Positions 11,166-22,700 of a stretch of DNA of 38,578 bases are shown piece by piece. Each line of letters begins with the position of its first letter. The stretch's first letter is position 1. The DNA comes from Lenisia limosa (Eukaryota; Breviatea): the NCBI GenBank assembly GCA_001655205.1, contig LPNZ01008646.1:1-38578 (forward strand). Reading direction: 5' to 3'. The notes beneath the pieces are model-generated. The model was not told the DNA's origin. It ran no database searches and was given only the letters and a program-made list of their open reading frames with translations. A program made the translations under genes and the position numbers.

Positions 11166-13001
11166 ATGCCTATGGAACGTACCCAGACTGTTGCCTTCAC
11201 CCTTCCCGCTGATACCAAGGAAGTGAAGGTTTGAAGACCCCCTTATTTCTGCCAGTTCTAACACTGAAATGTCTAGAAACACTAAAGCGTATTAGTTTAA
11301 TGCATTTCAGAGGAATCTTTTATTTACACCGGTACAGGTCGACTCCCCTAAGGCCGCCAAGGCTGTTAGCCGCGCACGTACTGCCATCCAGACCCGCGCT
11401 ATTGTTGCTGCTAAGGTTTGCCTCGTGTTTGGTTACTCGCTCGCCATTCCTGAATTATTTGGGCGGACTCTTCTATCATCTGATCGTGAACCTTTACCCT
11501 GTGGCTATTTGATGTGATCCTATTTTGATTATATAAGGAGGAGGCCGAGATTGAGGCTAAGATTGCAGCCATGAAGCGTGAGCGTACTGCCATCCAAACC
11601 CGCGGACTTGTCGCTGCCAAGGCCAAGGAGGTGGTTGGGAAGTATGAAGGAAGCGATACGGGTCCCAATAATATAAAGCAAAGTGACTGAATGCATTTAT
11701 CTGGGTTCTTTTTCATATTAATACAATGTTAGCTAAGAGGTTCTCACCCCCCCCCCAGGAGGAAGATGCCCTTGACGCCAAGCTCGAGGCTCTCAAGCGC
11801 GAGCGTACCGCTATCCAAACTCGTGCCCGCACCGCTGAGAAGGAGGCCAAGGAGGTGGGCATTTGGTTTCGTTGTTGGTGACTTGTTTTTCTTTTTTCAA
11901 TCTGGAGCCGTAACATTTCAGCACCAAGATATTTTTGTACTTAGCTAAATTCTACTCGGGAGGTGGATTTTGCTAATACTTTTTTATCTCCATTTAAGAG
12001 GCTTTTACCTCTCTTTATTACATAACGTTTGAAAACAGCGTCAGGCTTGTATTTAGCTCCAAAACACCCAGAAATAGCTTTGTACAAAATGAGCTAAATA
12101 CAGCCATGTGCTAAAATGTTACGGGCTCCTGGGTTTTTGTTGGCTGTTGTTTTTTTATGGATCTCTGACTGTTTGCTTTTGTAACAATTCAAACCCCCAC
12201 AATGCTGTTATTTTGACATCGGTAGGAGGCTGAGGCTATGGAAGCTGAGGAGGAGGAAGTCCCCGAGGTATGTCGGTGGATTTTTCAATTGAGCCTCAAA
12301 TTTCACTAATTGTGTAACTATGCCTTCTAATACCCTACCATTCTCTGGTATGTGACACGGTTTACTTTGGACCAGATGAACGACGAGGAGGCTGAGAAGG
12401 CTGTTGAAGAGGCTGACAAGAAGATTGAGGCCCTTAAGAGGGAGAGAACCCAAATCCAAACCCGTGGTGTTGTGGCTGCCAAGGAAGAGGTGCGTGTTAA
12501 TATACTATATCATATCATATGTATGTTAATTCTATATATCGCACTATTAGATTAGTCCTTTTTTTTTTTACAGGCCTCTTCCTACATTATCCATCACCAA
12601 AAGCATCGTTAACACACCCACCAGGCTGACTTCGAGGCTAAGATCAACGCTCTTAAGCGTGAGCGTACCCGTATTATGACCCGTCATGCTGCTGTTGAGA
12701 AGAAACAGGTGTGGGGTACTTACGGTCTTTGCTTTCCTGGAACGTTAGTTATTCTGAATCGCACAATTACCTAATATTGCATCAGGAGGAGAAAGAGATC
12801 CGCAATGCTAAGCGGATGAACCGCGAACGTACCCGAATCCAAACCCGCAGCCAGACTGAGGTATGCCGAGACTGCTTCCTTTCCACTAAGGATTTACTTC
12901 GGAACATATCGGAAATATCGGTTAAAGATCTCGAGAGGGGGGGTGAACTTTCATACGTTTTGCTCTTTTCAATTGTCTTTTTACAGCTACAGAAGAAATA
13001 A
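11166..13001 (+). CDS. KRERT-repeat protein: charged helical repeats, one repeat per exon
   Basis: I do not recognise this family. Nine exons can be placed exactly: 11166-11228, 11338-11415, 11538-11630, 11759-11854, 12226-12267, 12376-12489, 12625-12708, 12786-12860 and 12987-13001 (TAA), about 219 residues. Every intron is phase 0. Exons 2, 3, 4, 6, 7 and 8 each encode one copy of a module of about 25-38 residues with the core KRERTxIQTR (variants SRARTAIQTR, KRERTAIQTR twice, KRERTQIQTR, KRERTRIMTR, NRERTRIQTR), usually preceded by E/D-A-K-I-x-A-L and followed by VAAK and acid/lysine. Exon 5 is a short acidic spacer (EAEAMEAEEEEVPE). The N-terminus is MPMERTQTVAFTLPAD. The protein is almost all charged and predicted helical, with no signal peptide or membrane span. 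Codons are strongly biased (GCC, AAG, GAG, CGT, ACC), as expected for an abundant protein. A filamentous or cytoskeletal role is a guess. Confidence 0.85.
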
Positions 13002-13238
13002 ATTCCCCTCAGAGCGCTTCTGACCATCTATTTATTGTTGACTAATGTACGTATTTTCTTGGTAAGATAGTGATATTCAGACTTTGGAAAAATATAAAGC
13101 AAATGGATGCATAATACTCATAATAAATTAAAAACAGACTTGGGGTTACATTTTGGCTTTTGGGCAAGTTGTGCACTTGCGTTTTGCCTGGGGGGTGACT
13201 CAAACTTAATTTGGGAAGAGAATTGTTATCTATAGTGT

Positions 13239-16200
13239 TCAAACCTGAATAGCCTTGATTTTGCGATCAATACGCTCTCCATAGTCCTGGTCGATTTTGT
13301 AGAAGAGGGCTGAGGGGGTCATTTGGAAGAAGAGGGTATGGTACAGTATAGAAATATTCTAGTTTTTCAAGGCCCTTCTCACCAAGCTGTCTATCAATGA
13401 TGTACTGTTTGGCGTTGACAAGGTGGCCTGCCAGGTTGTCAGTCAAACGGTCGCGGTGCGCATCATCAAGGACGTTGCGATAGAAGTCTGCAGGCTGCTC
13501 GAAGTGGTCTTCGGCCTCGTCAGTCCAGCGGTCCACGTCTCCTGAGGCGGTTTCTCTTGGCTCGGCCGCCTCCACCGAGGGCATGTGGCCCTTGAATGTG
13601 CTCGGATGGTAGTTGGGCGCCCCATCTGCGTGTCAGTATTCTCAAAACAGACGCTCCAATACCCGATCCCCCCGCTGCCGCCCCCCTTTTTTGGTGATAC
13701 TCCTAAATCGTACGATTGATATAGCAGTTTCCGCTGACCAATCACCACCCGCACCATTGTATGTCGGGCCGGAGGTCATGGGGCCGTCACGTTGGGTGTT
13801 GGCTACCTTGGCGCGATAGGGGCAGTTGATGGGCAACTGGTGGTAGTTGGCCCCGATCTGGTGAGTTAACTGATGTTTATTATGATATAGCTGCCTGATT
13901 CAGCACCATTTTTCCTGACATGATCTGAACACATCACCCCTGGCAAACTCTATGAACGTGGGTGTCGCTGTATGAGAATAGGCGGCCTTGGAGCATTTTG
14001 TCGGGAGATGCAGTGATGCCTGGTACCTGCGAGATGATTTGGAACGTTTGCGCTAGTGTCACTCATTTGGAAACACAAAAAGTATGATCAAAATCTCAAT
14101 TCCCTCCAACAAAATGACCAGGAGAAAATGCAGCCTGCTCAACCTCCGCGAAATAGTTCTTTGGGTTCCTATTCATTACCATGGTTCCAACAGGACGCAG
14201 TGGATACTCCTTGTGGGACCATACCTGCCAGAATAACAGTAATTCTACTCAAATGGTATGGAATGTGAGAATGGGGCTATAATTCACAGCATCGATTCCC
14301 AGCAGACCTTAGTCAGGTCAAACGGGTTGAACTTGAATTTGGATGCTTGTTCGAACGTCATAACCTAGGCTATGAAAAGGGGGCGATTTGTAAGCCCATC
14401 CTCTTTTATTTTATGATCACTGCAGTTTATCAATGACCTTTGGATAATATATGATATGCTAATCGATAAACATAATAGGTCTATTTTGCTACGTGTTTGG
14501 ATACTGCATGGTACACTCACTTGGACACTGAGTTTCCACTCGGGGAAGTCGCCCCTTTCAATAGCCTCGTAAAGGTCACGAATGGCATAGTCAGGGTCGG
14601 ATCCGGCCAACTGTCCGGCTTTTTCAACAGAGAGTGTCTTCCATCCTCCCTAACAATGTTAGCCGGAACATTTCGAATCGACCTTCGTGGCACACAAGAC
14701 AATGTCTTTCTCAACAAGTTACCTTAGGCTTGAAGTGATATTTGACGTAAACGCTGTTTCCGGATTCATTCGTCCATTTGTAAGTGTGTGAACCGTAACC
14801 TGTGTGAGTCAATATCATATCATCCACAAGGGCACTGCTATGACTATATATCAAAATAGTCACAGTTAATATAATATCAACAGTTCGGAAATTTGGCTGT
14901 TATCTCTTGATGACATTGTGTACTTAAACAATTACGATGGAAACGAACATGGATGATATAGTATCTGATATCATATCATATATAATAAATATACTATCAA
15001 ATAATGTTAACATAAGCCCGTACCAGTCATGTGTCTGAATCCGTCGGGAATACCGCGGTCACTGAAGAGGAACGACAACTGAAACCGTCAGAAAGAAAAG
15101 CTGAAATGTATTTTGTTGAGAACATTAATAAATAAATATGATATAAGACTCTAACTATAACAGGCGAAAAAGACACGGTTAATACCTGATGAAGTGATTC
15201 GGGGCGTTGTGAAAGGAAGTCCCAATGAGCATCCGGATCCTTGATACTGTGGTGCAAGTTAAACAATTGAACAAATGAATAAGAAATTGAATTAACAGAA
15301 TATTAAAATTGCCTACTGGGTGACAGGGTTGCGCTTTTGGGAGTGAATGAAGTTGGGAAACTGGAAGGGGTCGCGAATGAAGAAGACTGTAATATCATAA
15401 TTATCCGAAAGTGAATGAACATATTATTCTATATATGATATATTTCAACAAAAATTGTCCACTCTGCTCAACAACCAACTTACCTGGAGTAGCATTTCCA
15501 ACTAAATCGAAGTTTCCTTCCTCCGTATAAAACTTAATTGCAAAACCGCGAGGGTCACGAACTAGAGGTGTGAAGAATAAGATGCGAGGGTCACGAACTA
15601 GAGGTGTGAAGAATAAGATGTGAGGGTCATGAACTAGAGGAAGAATAAGATCCTAGCTTTTCACAATATTCACAAAGCATAATTTGGGGGCAAGAACCCA
15701 CGGGTATCTGCGCTTCCGAGTTCACCAGCAACAGTGGAAAAACGGCCAAACACAGGGGTTTGCTTCCCAATCTGAAAGTGTGATATTCAAGAAAAAGAGA
15801 CACATTAATATCATTAGGATGCCAGAATGCTAGCGAAAACAAGGTCAAGCCATACCCCTTGAAGGAACTTGGCGCGACAGATATCAGATACATCGTGAGT
15901 CACCACAAAGTGCCCATGAGCTCCTCCTCCTGACAAGTTATAAGAGTCAGCTTACACCGTTTTTACCCAACCCAAATTGTTATCTTTTTTTATAGCACCA
16001 ACTATGTTACAGTGATAAGAATACTTTCAAGTTGTATTGTGATCAAAAGAACTGACTGCACAACACGCTACTCACCCTTAGCATGCACAACACGCTCGGG
16101 CACACGTTCGCGATCAAAGTGTCTCATCTCATCCATAAAGTTGACATCCTAGTTTCATAATGGCACAACTTAGTCGGATAATGAAACAATATAATGTTGT

Positions 16201-16599
16201 ATTCGGCGCAGGCTGTCTACCTTATCACATTACAAAGAGTCGAAGAACTAAACAGGAAATTTAACAGGAAAACTAAATAATTGATGGAATAAAATAAGCC
16301 CAATGCAAGCCTCATCTCAGTAAAAACACACCATTGTCATGGGTCCGCGAGAACCAACAGTGCGCACATTTGTCTTGTCACCTTGGGGTAAACAAAAAAA
16401 AAACAGAAAGCAATGTTTAAAACCCAAAAATAGTGTCTAAAAATACATAACTACTGTTCTCAGAATGACAGATATGTTGATATATAATAAAAAAATAATG
16501 AAACCTTCTCCTACTGATTGGGCAGCCCGTGGAGGTGGTGAGAACTGGTGCCTGTGGGGTCTTTGTCGCATAATCAGTCAGCTGGTCTGTGACTGTCAT
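13239..16599 (-). CDS. Heme catalase
   Basis: A monofunctional catalase, which breaks 2 H2O2 into water and O2. Exon 1 (16515-16599) gives [15 protein letters not shown] and [10 protein letters not shown]; exon 2 (16332-16381) gives [14 protein letters not shown]. Further exons read [16 protein letters not shown] plus [12 protein letters not shown] (distal catalytic His in VVHAKG, human His75), [40 protein letters not shown] then GNATP (human Asn148), [87 protein letters not shown] (proximal heme Tyr, human Tyr358) and [20 protein letters not shown]. The C-terminus ends KIKAIQV with TGA at 13239-13241. No SKL-type peroxisomal signal is present, so the enzyme may be cytosolic. One 3' splice site is triplicated (15549-15656). 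The gene converges on the KRERT gene, 237 bases away, and is divergent from the proteasome gene. Confidence 0.96.
15549..15656 (-). repeat. 36-bp tandem triplication of a catalase 3' splice site
   Basis: Three tandem copies of a 36-base unit (start points 15549, 15585, 15621; the third slightly diverged and shortened) each carry, on the minus strand, CTTATTCTTCACACCTCTAG followed by the first bases of the exon TTCGTGACCCTC. Three acceptors are thus available, with exon starts at 15561, 15597 and 15633. Because 36 is divisible by three and the repeats contain no stop in that frame, all three are in frame. Confidence 0.92.
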
Positions 16600-17041
16600 A
16601 TCTGGTGTGTCCTTTCAATAAAAGTACAGGAAACCAACAACTTGCACCCTTTTTTGTTTTTTTGCAACCAGCCGAGCAGCAAGAGGTTCTGTTAAAAGGA
16701 AAAAGGCAAACATACTATTTTAGGAAGGTTGCTTCCAACTTGTCATGTAGATATTCGAGAAGGGGGGCTATCCACAGTCCACTGGCATTTTGTTATAATA
16801 ATTTAGTACATATACATTTTATATGTAAAAAAAGACAGAGGGACAACTAGGTCGGAGTGAATTAGTGACCCATTTGTTTGATTAATTTTGATTACCTATA
16901 GAATGAAAAAAAAGTGACTGTGTTTTTTTCACTATTGTTTAGTACAACTGGTTTAATAATTTAGTACAGGAAGATAGCAGACAGTTGTTTTGATTTAGTC
17001 GATATTTCAAATTCACAAAACTTCCTTTGGCTTTAAACACA
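16600..17041. other. Divergent intergenic region, catalase / proteasome
   Basis: This 442-base, AT-rich stretch separates the catalase start (minus) from the proteasome subunit start (plus). It holds T- and A-runs and no supported gene. Both promoters must lie here or in the first introns; I see no motif I can name. Confidence 0.6.
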
Positions 17042-19359
17042 ATGGAGGTCCATGCAGAGCCCGTACGTGCGCTTCCCTTTGATTTTGGAATGGCTAAGAG
17101 GTCGGATATTTACCTTACAGTTTTTTTTGGTGAAACTCTACTTACGTTACTGATGCTTTTAGGAATGTTTTGTTAGAAACTAAAGGATATTGTGCCCCAA
17201 ATGCGACCTCAACGGGAACAACAACCGTTGGAATTGTATTCAAGGTAAATTGTTAACTTTCGCAACCCTTCTCAACCCTCTCAGGACGGAGTTGTCCTTG
17301 GAGCTGATACTAGATCCACCAGCGGACCAGTTGTGGCAGACAGAGATTGTGAGAAGATCCACCACCTCGCTCCCAATGTATACACTTGTGGAGCTGGAAC
17401 AGCAGCAGATAATGATCATGTCACCTGTAAGTGGGGAAAAGCTTTGTAGAACGGCACAACAATACCAAGTTGTTGTATAAAGGCCTACCCATTTGAACAC
17501 CTCTTGTATCTTGTTTGTTGACGTCTTGGTGTTCTATCGCTTCATACCCCTTCCCCTATCACTTCATGGGATTGTTTGGTTCATTGACTGTATAGTGATG
17601 TTTGGTTCCAAGTTCAAACTTGAGAGGATACGGTCGAAGAAGGAGACCAAGGTGGTCACCGTCGTTCAAATGCTCAAGCAACACCTTTTCAAGTATGCGG
17701 ATTCTTTGAAATTACTCGCGGGATTACTCTCAATATTTAAAATATGCAAAATGAAGGACGAAGTAAACATTGGACTCAGATTTTTTAAGTGCCACTTCCC
17801 CTAAAAACAAAAAAAAAACAACGTTGTTGAAACAATAAGTTAAAAAGAAACAAAATCAAGGAACCGAGTGCTTCTTTATCCGGTCCCTCACCGCCCAGAT
17901 ATGGAGGCAATGTTGGAGCTTACTTCATGATTGGTGGTGTTGATAGTGATGGTCCACGACTCTGCACTATGCATGCTGACGGGTAAGTTAATAGGCTATG
18001 ACGTGTGACCCCTTTTTTGCAAGAGAAATAATATACAATAGAAATCTAGGGAAACAAATATACATAGGGACACTATACCCCCTCCCTTATTTCATTACTT
18101 TTCCAATTCACCATTAGTCCATCATCACATATTTGTCCTTGATGGTGTGGACGGCTTCGGTCTGATAATAGCTTTTTTTTTCTCATTTCTACAAAATATA
18201 TGTTGCATAGTATTTATCTCTGAAAATAATATGGGTAACCCCCCCCCCTCTGTTTTTTGTTTGTTTGTTGTTGTTTTTTGTTTTTGTTTTGGAGTTTCAG
18301 ATGATTTGTTTCGTGATTATTACCTTTATGCCAATATTCTTCATCGTAATTTTCTTCTTTCTTTTCATTAATGGTGTTTATAGCTTATGCTGCACAGGCT
18401 GTTGTAATTTCTCTCTTCTATTAACTTTTCAATGATTTTTGTTGATGTTTTGATTGGGAGTGTAATCTCTTGATATGTCGTCTTGACGCGACTCAGCTCA
18501 GTGCACTTCAATCCCTTTGCTGCTGACGGATCCGGGTGCATTGCTGCAATCTCAGTGATCGAATCGGGATACAAGGACAATATGACCGTGAGAGGGACAA
18601 AAGAGTAATGTTGCCCATTTACATGTGTTATGTGATTGATAAGGTTCCCTTTTTATTCTTCTTTTTGTGTGGGTACCTAGAAATCTGTAATATGTTTAAA
18701 GGCAAATAATGAGGTATCAGTTACCTTTCGTAATGATTGCAGATTGTTATTCTGTAATTTCCCTTTTTGGATGTATTAGAGAGCGGTTTTGTGGGGTGAA
18801 GTTGTGAAAAGACCCACACAAGCTAAGAATAACTTCCCATGGCTCACCCCCCAGGAAGAGGAGGCAGTGGATCTCGCCGCCCGAGCCGTGGCCGCCGGTG
18901 TCTTCAATGATCTTGGATCGGGATCAAATGTCGATATCTGTGTCATGAAGAAGGGTGCGAGGATGTTCAGTTCTACTATCATAACTCATCAATAAAAAAG
19001 CTATGCTTTTTCTTATTTTTTTTTTTCTTATTTTTTTTTTTTTCCTATATTGACTTTTCATTTAGATGACACCCGAATGCTGAGACATCACAAGTTACTC
19101 ACCTCCCGCAAATACCCTCTTGCTAACTTCCCTCTTCCCAAGGGCATTACTGGTTGGTTTTCAACATGGCAAATAGGATTTATCACTTCGTTCCGACTTG
19201 TTTTCCAGATGTACTTGCTCTCATCCCATATTCCAGGCGCTTCCGCTTTTTATAAAGCAAGCTAACACTCCAGAAATTTGGAGCGAAAAGATTACTCCCC
19301 ACAAAAACCCCATCACCAAGCCTGATGAGTCTGAAGCCCCGACCATGGAGGCTGAATAA
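17042..19359 (+). CDS. PSMB7: Proteasome subunit beta type-7 (beta-2, trypsin-like site)
   Basis: This is the catalytic beta-2 subunit of the 20S core. Exons give the propeptide [15 protein letters not shown]…[17 protein letters not shown], then ATSTG followed by TTTVGIVFK, in which the Thr after Gly is the mature N-terminal nucleophile. Next come [20 protein letters not shown] with CEKIHHL (supporting Asp17 and Lys33), [84 protein letters not shown] then [28 protein letters not shown], and a tail ending APTMEAE before TAA 19357-19359. All active-site elements and the C-terminal beta-2 arm are present, so the enzyme should be active. Joining exon 1 to exon 2 at AAGAG|gtcgga…ttttag|GAATG restores the frame. 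One long intron contains a copy of dispersed repeat R2 (18138-18212). Confidence 0.95.
18138..18212 (+). repeat. Dispersed intronic repeat, family R2, copy 1
   Basis: The segment begins TTGATGGTGTGGACGGCTTC and continues with GGTCTGATA, a short T-run and CTCATTTCTACA. It matches 25302-25374 almost exactly, and its first 15 bases recur at 32581 before a gap. It lies in an intron of the proteasome gene. Confidence 0.8.
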
Positions 19360-19740
19360 CTCCTTTAAATATAGTTCTGATTTCACGTGTCGTTCAAGGG
19401 TTCCATTTGTATTTTTATTGAATGGCGTCGTCATCAAGTTGTTTAAAACATTCTACCATCATTTTATCTTCTACCATTTGTCAGATACCCATATTTTTAT
19501 TCCCATATTTACACAAGCCCTTTTGTGAACAGGGCCGCCGCCGCCTTTGGTCCAAAATGGAAAATGGAAAATTTTCATCTTTCATCCGATTCTCTAAAAG
19601 CTGATTTTTTGGTTTAATTGTAGCAGCAGACAATTTCCTTACCGGGGAGAAAGGGCACAAGGTAAAAAAAAATAGGAATACCAACACGCCTCTTGCCAGT
19701 TTCTTGTCTAAACTGTGTCTATTGCCATATTTAAGCAACC

Positions 19741-22700
19741 ATGGGAGGCACAGAATGGATCGAAATGCAAAAGAAGGTCTGTCACCAAATAGTGCTATTT
19801 GTTTACCGCATTAGACGTTCACCAGATGGGCGAACACCCATCTTGAGAAGAGGGAACAAGCTTCTGTGGTATGAACAATGTGGATTTTTTTCACTTCCCC
19901 TGTTTTCAGAACAACTTTGGCGGTCTAATCTATATTCCTATTATGCCTGCTATCAATCACACTTGGTTCTTGGGTCAAAATAATACCATCTAAAGGGGAT
20001 ATGCCAGAATGAACAAAGATAAGATGAATAACGGTGGTATTTGGGGATTTGGGCATTTTATAATGATTGTTGCTTTTTTCATAATTGACCCACTTTCCAT
20101 GATACATAGCCTCATCAAATGTCACAGCGTTGATGGCTTCTTTCAGATAAAATTCCAGCTCTCATTCGATAAAGTTACCCTCTGACATCCAGCTCTCATT
20201 CGATAAAGTTACCCTCTGACATCCAACTCTCATTCGATAAAGTTACCCTCTGACATCCAACTCTCATTCGATAAAGTTACTCTCTGACATCAAAGCAACT
20301 CAGTGCGTATTAAAAAATAATGGCTTTGATTGGATTCCCAGTTTTGCAAGTTTTGACACATTTGTGACAAAGCAGATGGAGGACCTGGCTGAGGGCCTGG
20401 CTGACGGTGTCACGCTCTGCCACCTCATCGAAATCATCGGTGCGAACAACGACACTGTTTATATCCTTTGATAGCATTTTAACATGGTTCTCTTTCAGCT
20501 TTCTATCAGTCTTGACCAAAATCAATTAGATCTCATAACAGCGACTGTGGTAAACTTTTTAATATTATGTGGATTATTTGCTGTTTTGGTCAAACCAGTT
20601 CACTCACCCTTCAGCCAATGACAAGATCGGAAAGTTCTCACTCAAGCCCAAAATGAGACTTCACAAAGTAGGCCAAACACCAGTTAACATCCTATGTTAT
20701 TGTGGCCTTTAACGTAACAGATCAACAACATTGGCATTGCGTTCAAGTTTATCGAGAGCAAGGGCATCCCTCTCATTGGCGTGTCTCCGGAGGGTGAGGG
20801 GGGCATCAGGCATGATGAGTAACTTCAGAATGTTGTTGCCTTGTTATGATGCTGTTGCCTTGTTACGATGTTGTTGCCTTGTTATGATGTTGTTGCCTTT
20901 GTTATGATGCTATTGCCTTGTTATGATGATGTTGCCTTGTTATGATGCTGTTCAGGCGTGGCTTCAGCCGACCTTAAGACCGCTCTTGGACTTACGTGGA
21001 TCCTCATTCTCAGGTCAGCAGCGATTATGGTCATGGAGTGAGCACTTTTCCTTAAACTTTATCATGAACGACCAAAACAGCAGAAAATTTCCACAAAACA
21101 TGATTTGCTTTCATGCTGACGATGCCTAGGTTTGAGATACAGGCCTACACTGGAGAGAAGTCTGGTGCTATGGAGGGAAAGAAAACCAAGAAACAAACAC
21201 CAAAACAAGTATGTAAATGCGTAGTTGTTTATCTCATTGAGTTACTTCACCTCTTAAAATGGAATGAATGTGACTTTTTTTGGATAAAGTCCAGATAGAT
21301 GTATTTTAACGAAAAACAAAGGCATTATATACAACATATGATATGTATTCCCTGAGATGACGGTTCAGGAACTCCTTGCATGGGTAACGGGCGAGGTTGG
21401 GTACCCGGTTTCAAACTTCACCAGCAAGTGAGCCTGACTTCTAGGAATTATGTTACTCTGATACTGCATCTTGGGGCCTATTTCCCTTCGTTCAAATTCC
21501 AATGGTTTTGATCCTGTAGTTTCTCAGACGGTAAAGTAATGTGCTCCCTCTGTAACGCTACTGAAATGGGCGACCTAATTGACATGGCTGTTGTTGAGGT
21601 GGGTGGGGTGAAGTTCTTTTTGGATCCATGTTTTACTGTGTTCCTCAGTTCATTCACAGTATTGATGATGATCCTTTTTTAAATTTTTTGGAAAAGATAG
21701 GATCCGAGAATCTATCAGGCTCATTCTTTTCTCTTTTTATATATGACATGATATGATATATATATTATATATATTTTTGGTTTTGCACCGCACATTCCGA
21801 TCTCACATATCCAGGACCTTGAGCCTATGGACCGGCACAAGCTTGCTTTCGAGACCGCCGAGAAGCACATGGGCATCACGGCCATTCTCGAGCCTGAAGA
21901 CATGGTGCAGGTGCGGCTTGGTTACTTTGTTCTCCTTTTTTTGTCGATAACCCCCCAGGCCAAACCAGACGAATTGTCGGTGATGACATATGTGTCCAAC
22001 TTCAGGAAATTTGAGTACTTCGAGAAAGTCAATGAACAAGAGGAAAATTCCAATAATGTGGAAGAAGAAAAGAAACAAGCTGAGGAAGAGGAACAGAAGA
22101 AAATTGAAGAAGAAGCTGAAAAGAAGAGACAAGAAGAAGAAGCTGAGAAGAGAATTGAAGAAGAAGAAGCTGAGAAGAAGAGAATTGAAGAAGAAGAGGC
22201 AGAGAAGAAGAGACAAGAGGAGGAAGAAGCCAAGAGAATTGCTCGGGAGAATGTCCGAGGTAAGTCTCCTTTGGGTAGCGGAGGGAACTGAATTAACCCA
22301 ATTCCCTAGTGTTTGGCGTGGCTGTGGCGCGAGCCTGCAGCGTGCACGACACCGACGTTCCCGCTGTTGTCATGGACTGTTGCGATGCCATTGACTCGCT
22401 CTGCAGTAGGCCGCATTCTGGCCGTGTCTAATCCGCAGATGAGCCTGAAAACATGAAGCCCGTGCGGCCTGAAGCTGCGGACCCCCAGGAAGTCGCAACC
22501 ATCATCAACAAAATCGACCATGTGGGCTCCGAAGTGGTTTCAAGCCAGTTCTGATATTACTCCGTGTCCACTGTTTGTATAAATGAACATAACCCCCCGC
22601 ACCCCCACCCCCTTACCGCCCAGGGCGAACGGGTGGCGATGCCTTCACTGCGCCATGCCTCAGCGGTTCTCACAGCCTGGCTCGGAGCGCTGCCCGAAGA

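Noticed and set aside
21803-22233. Leu/Phe- and Ser-rich minus-strand frames
   Set aside because: They are the antisense of the E/K/R coiled coil of the CH-domain gene; GAA/GAG/AAG repeats give open Phe/Leu/Ser frames on the other strand.
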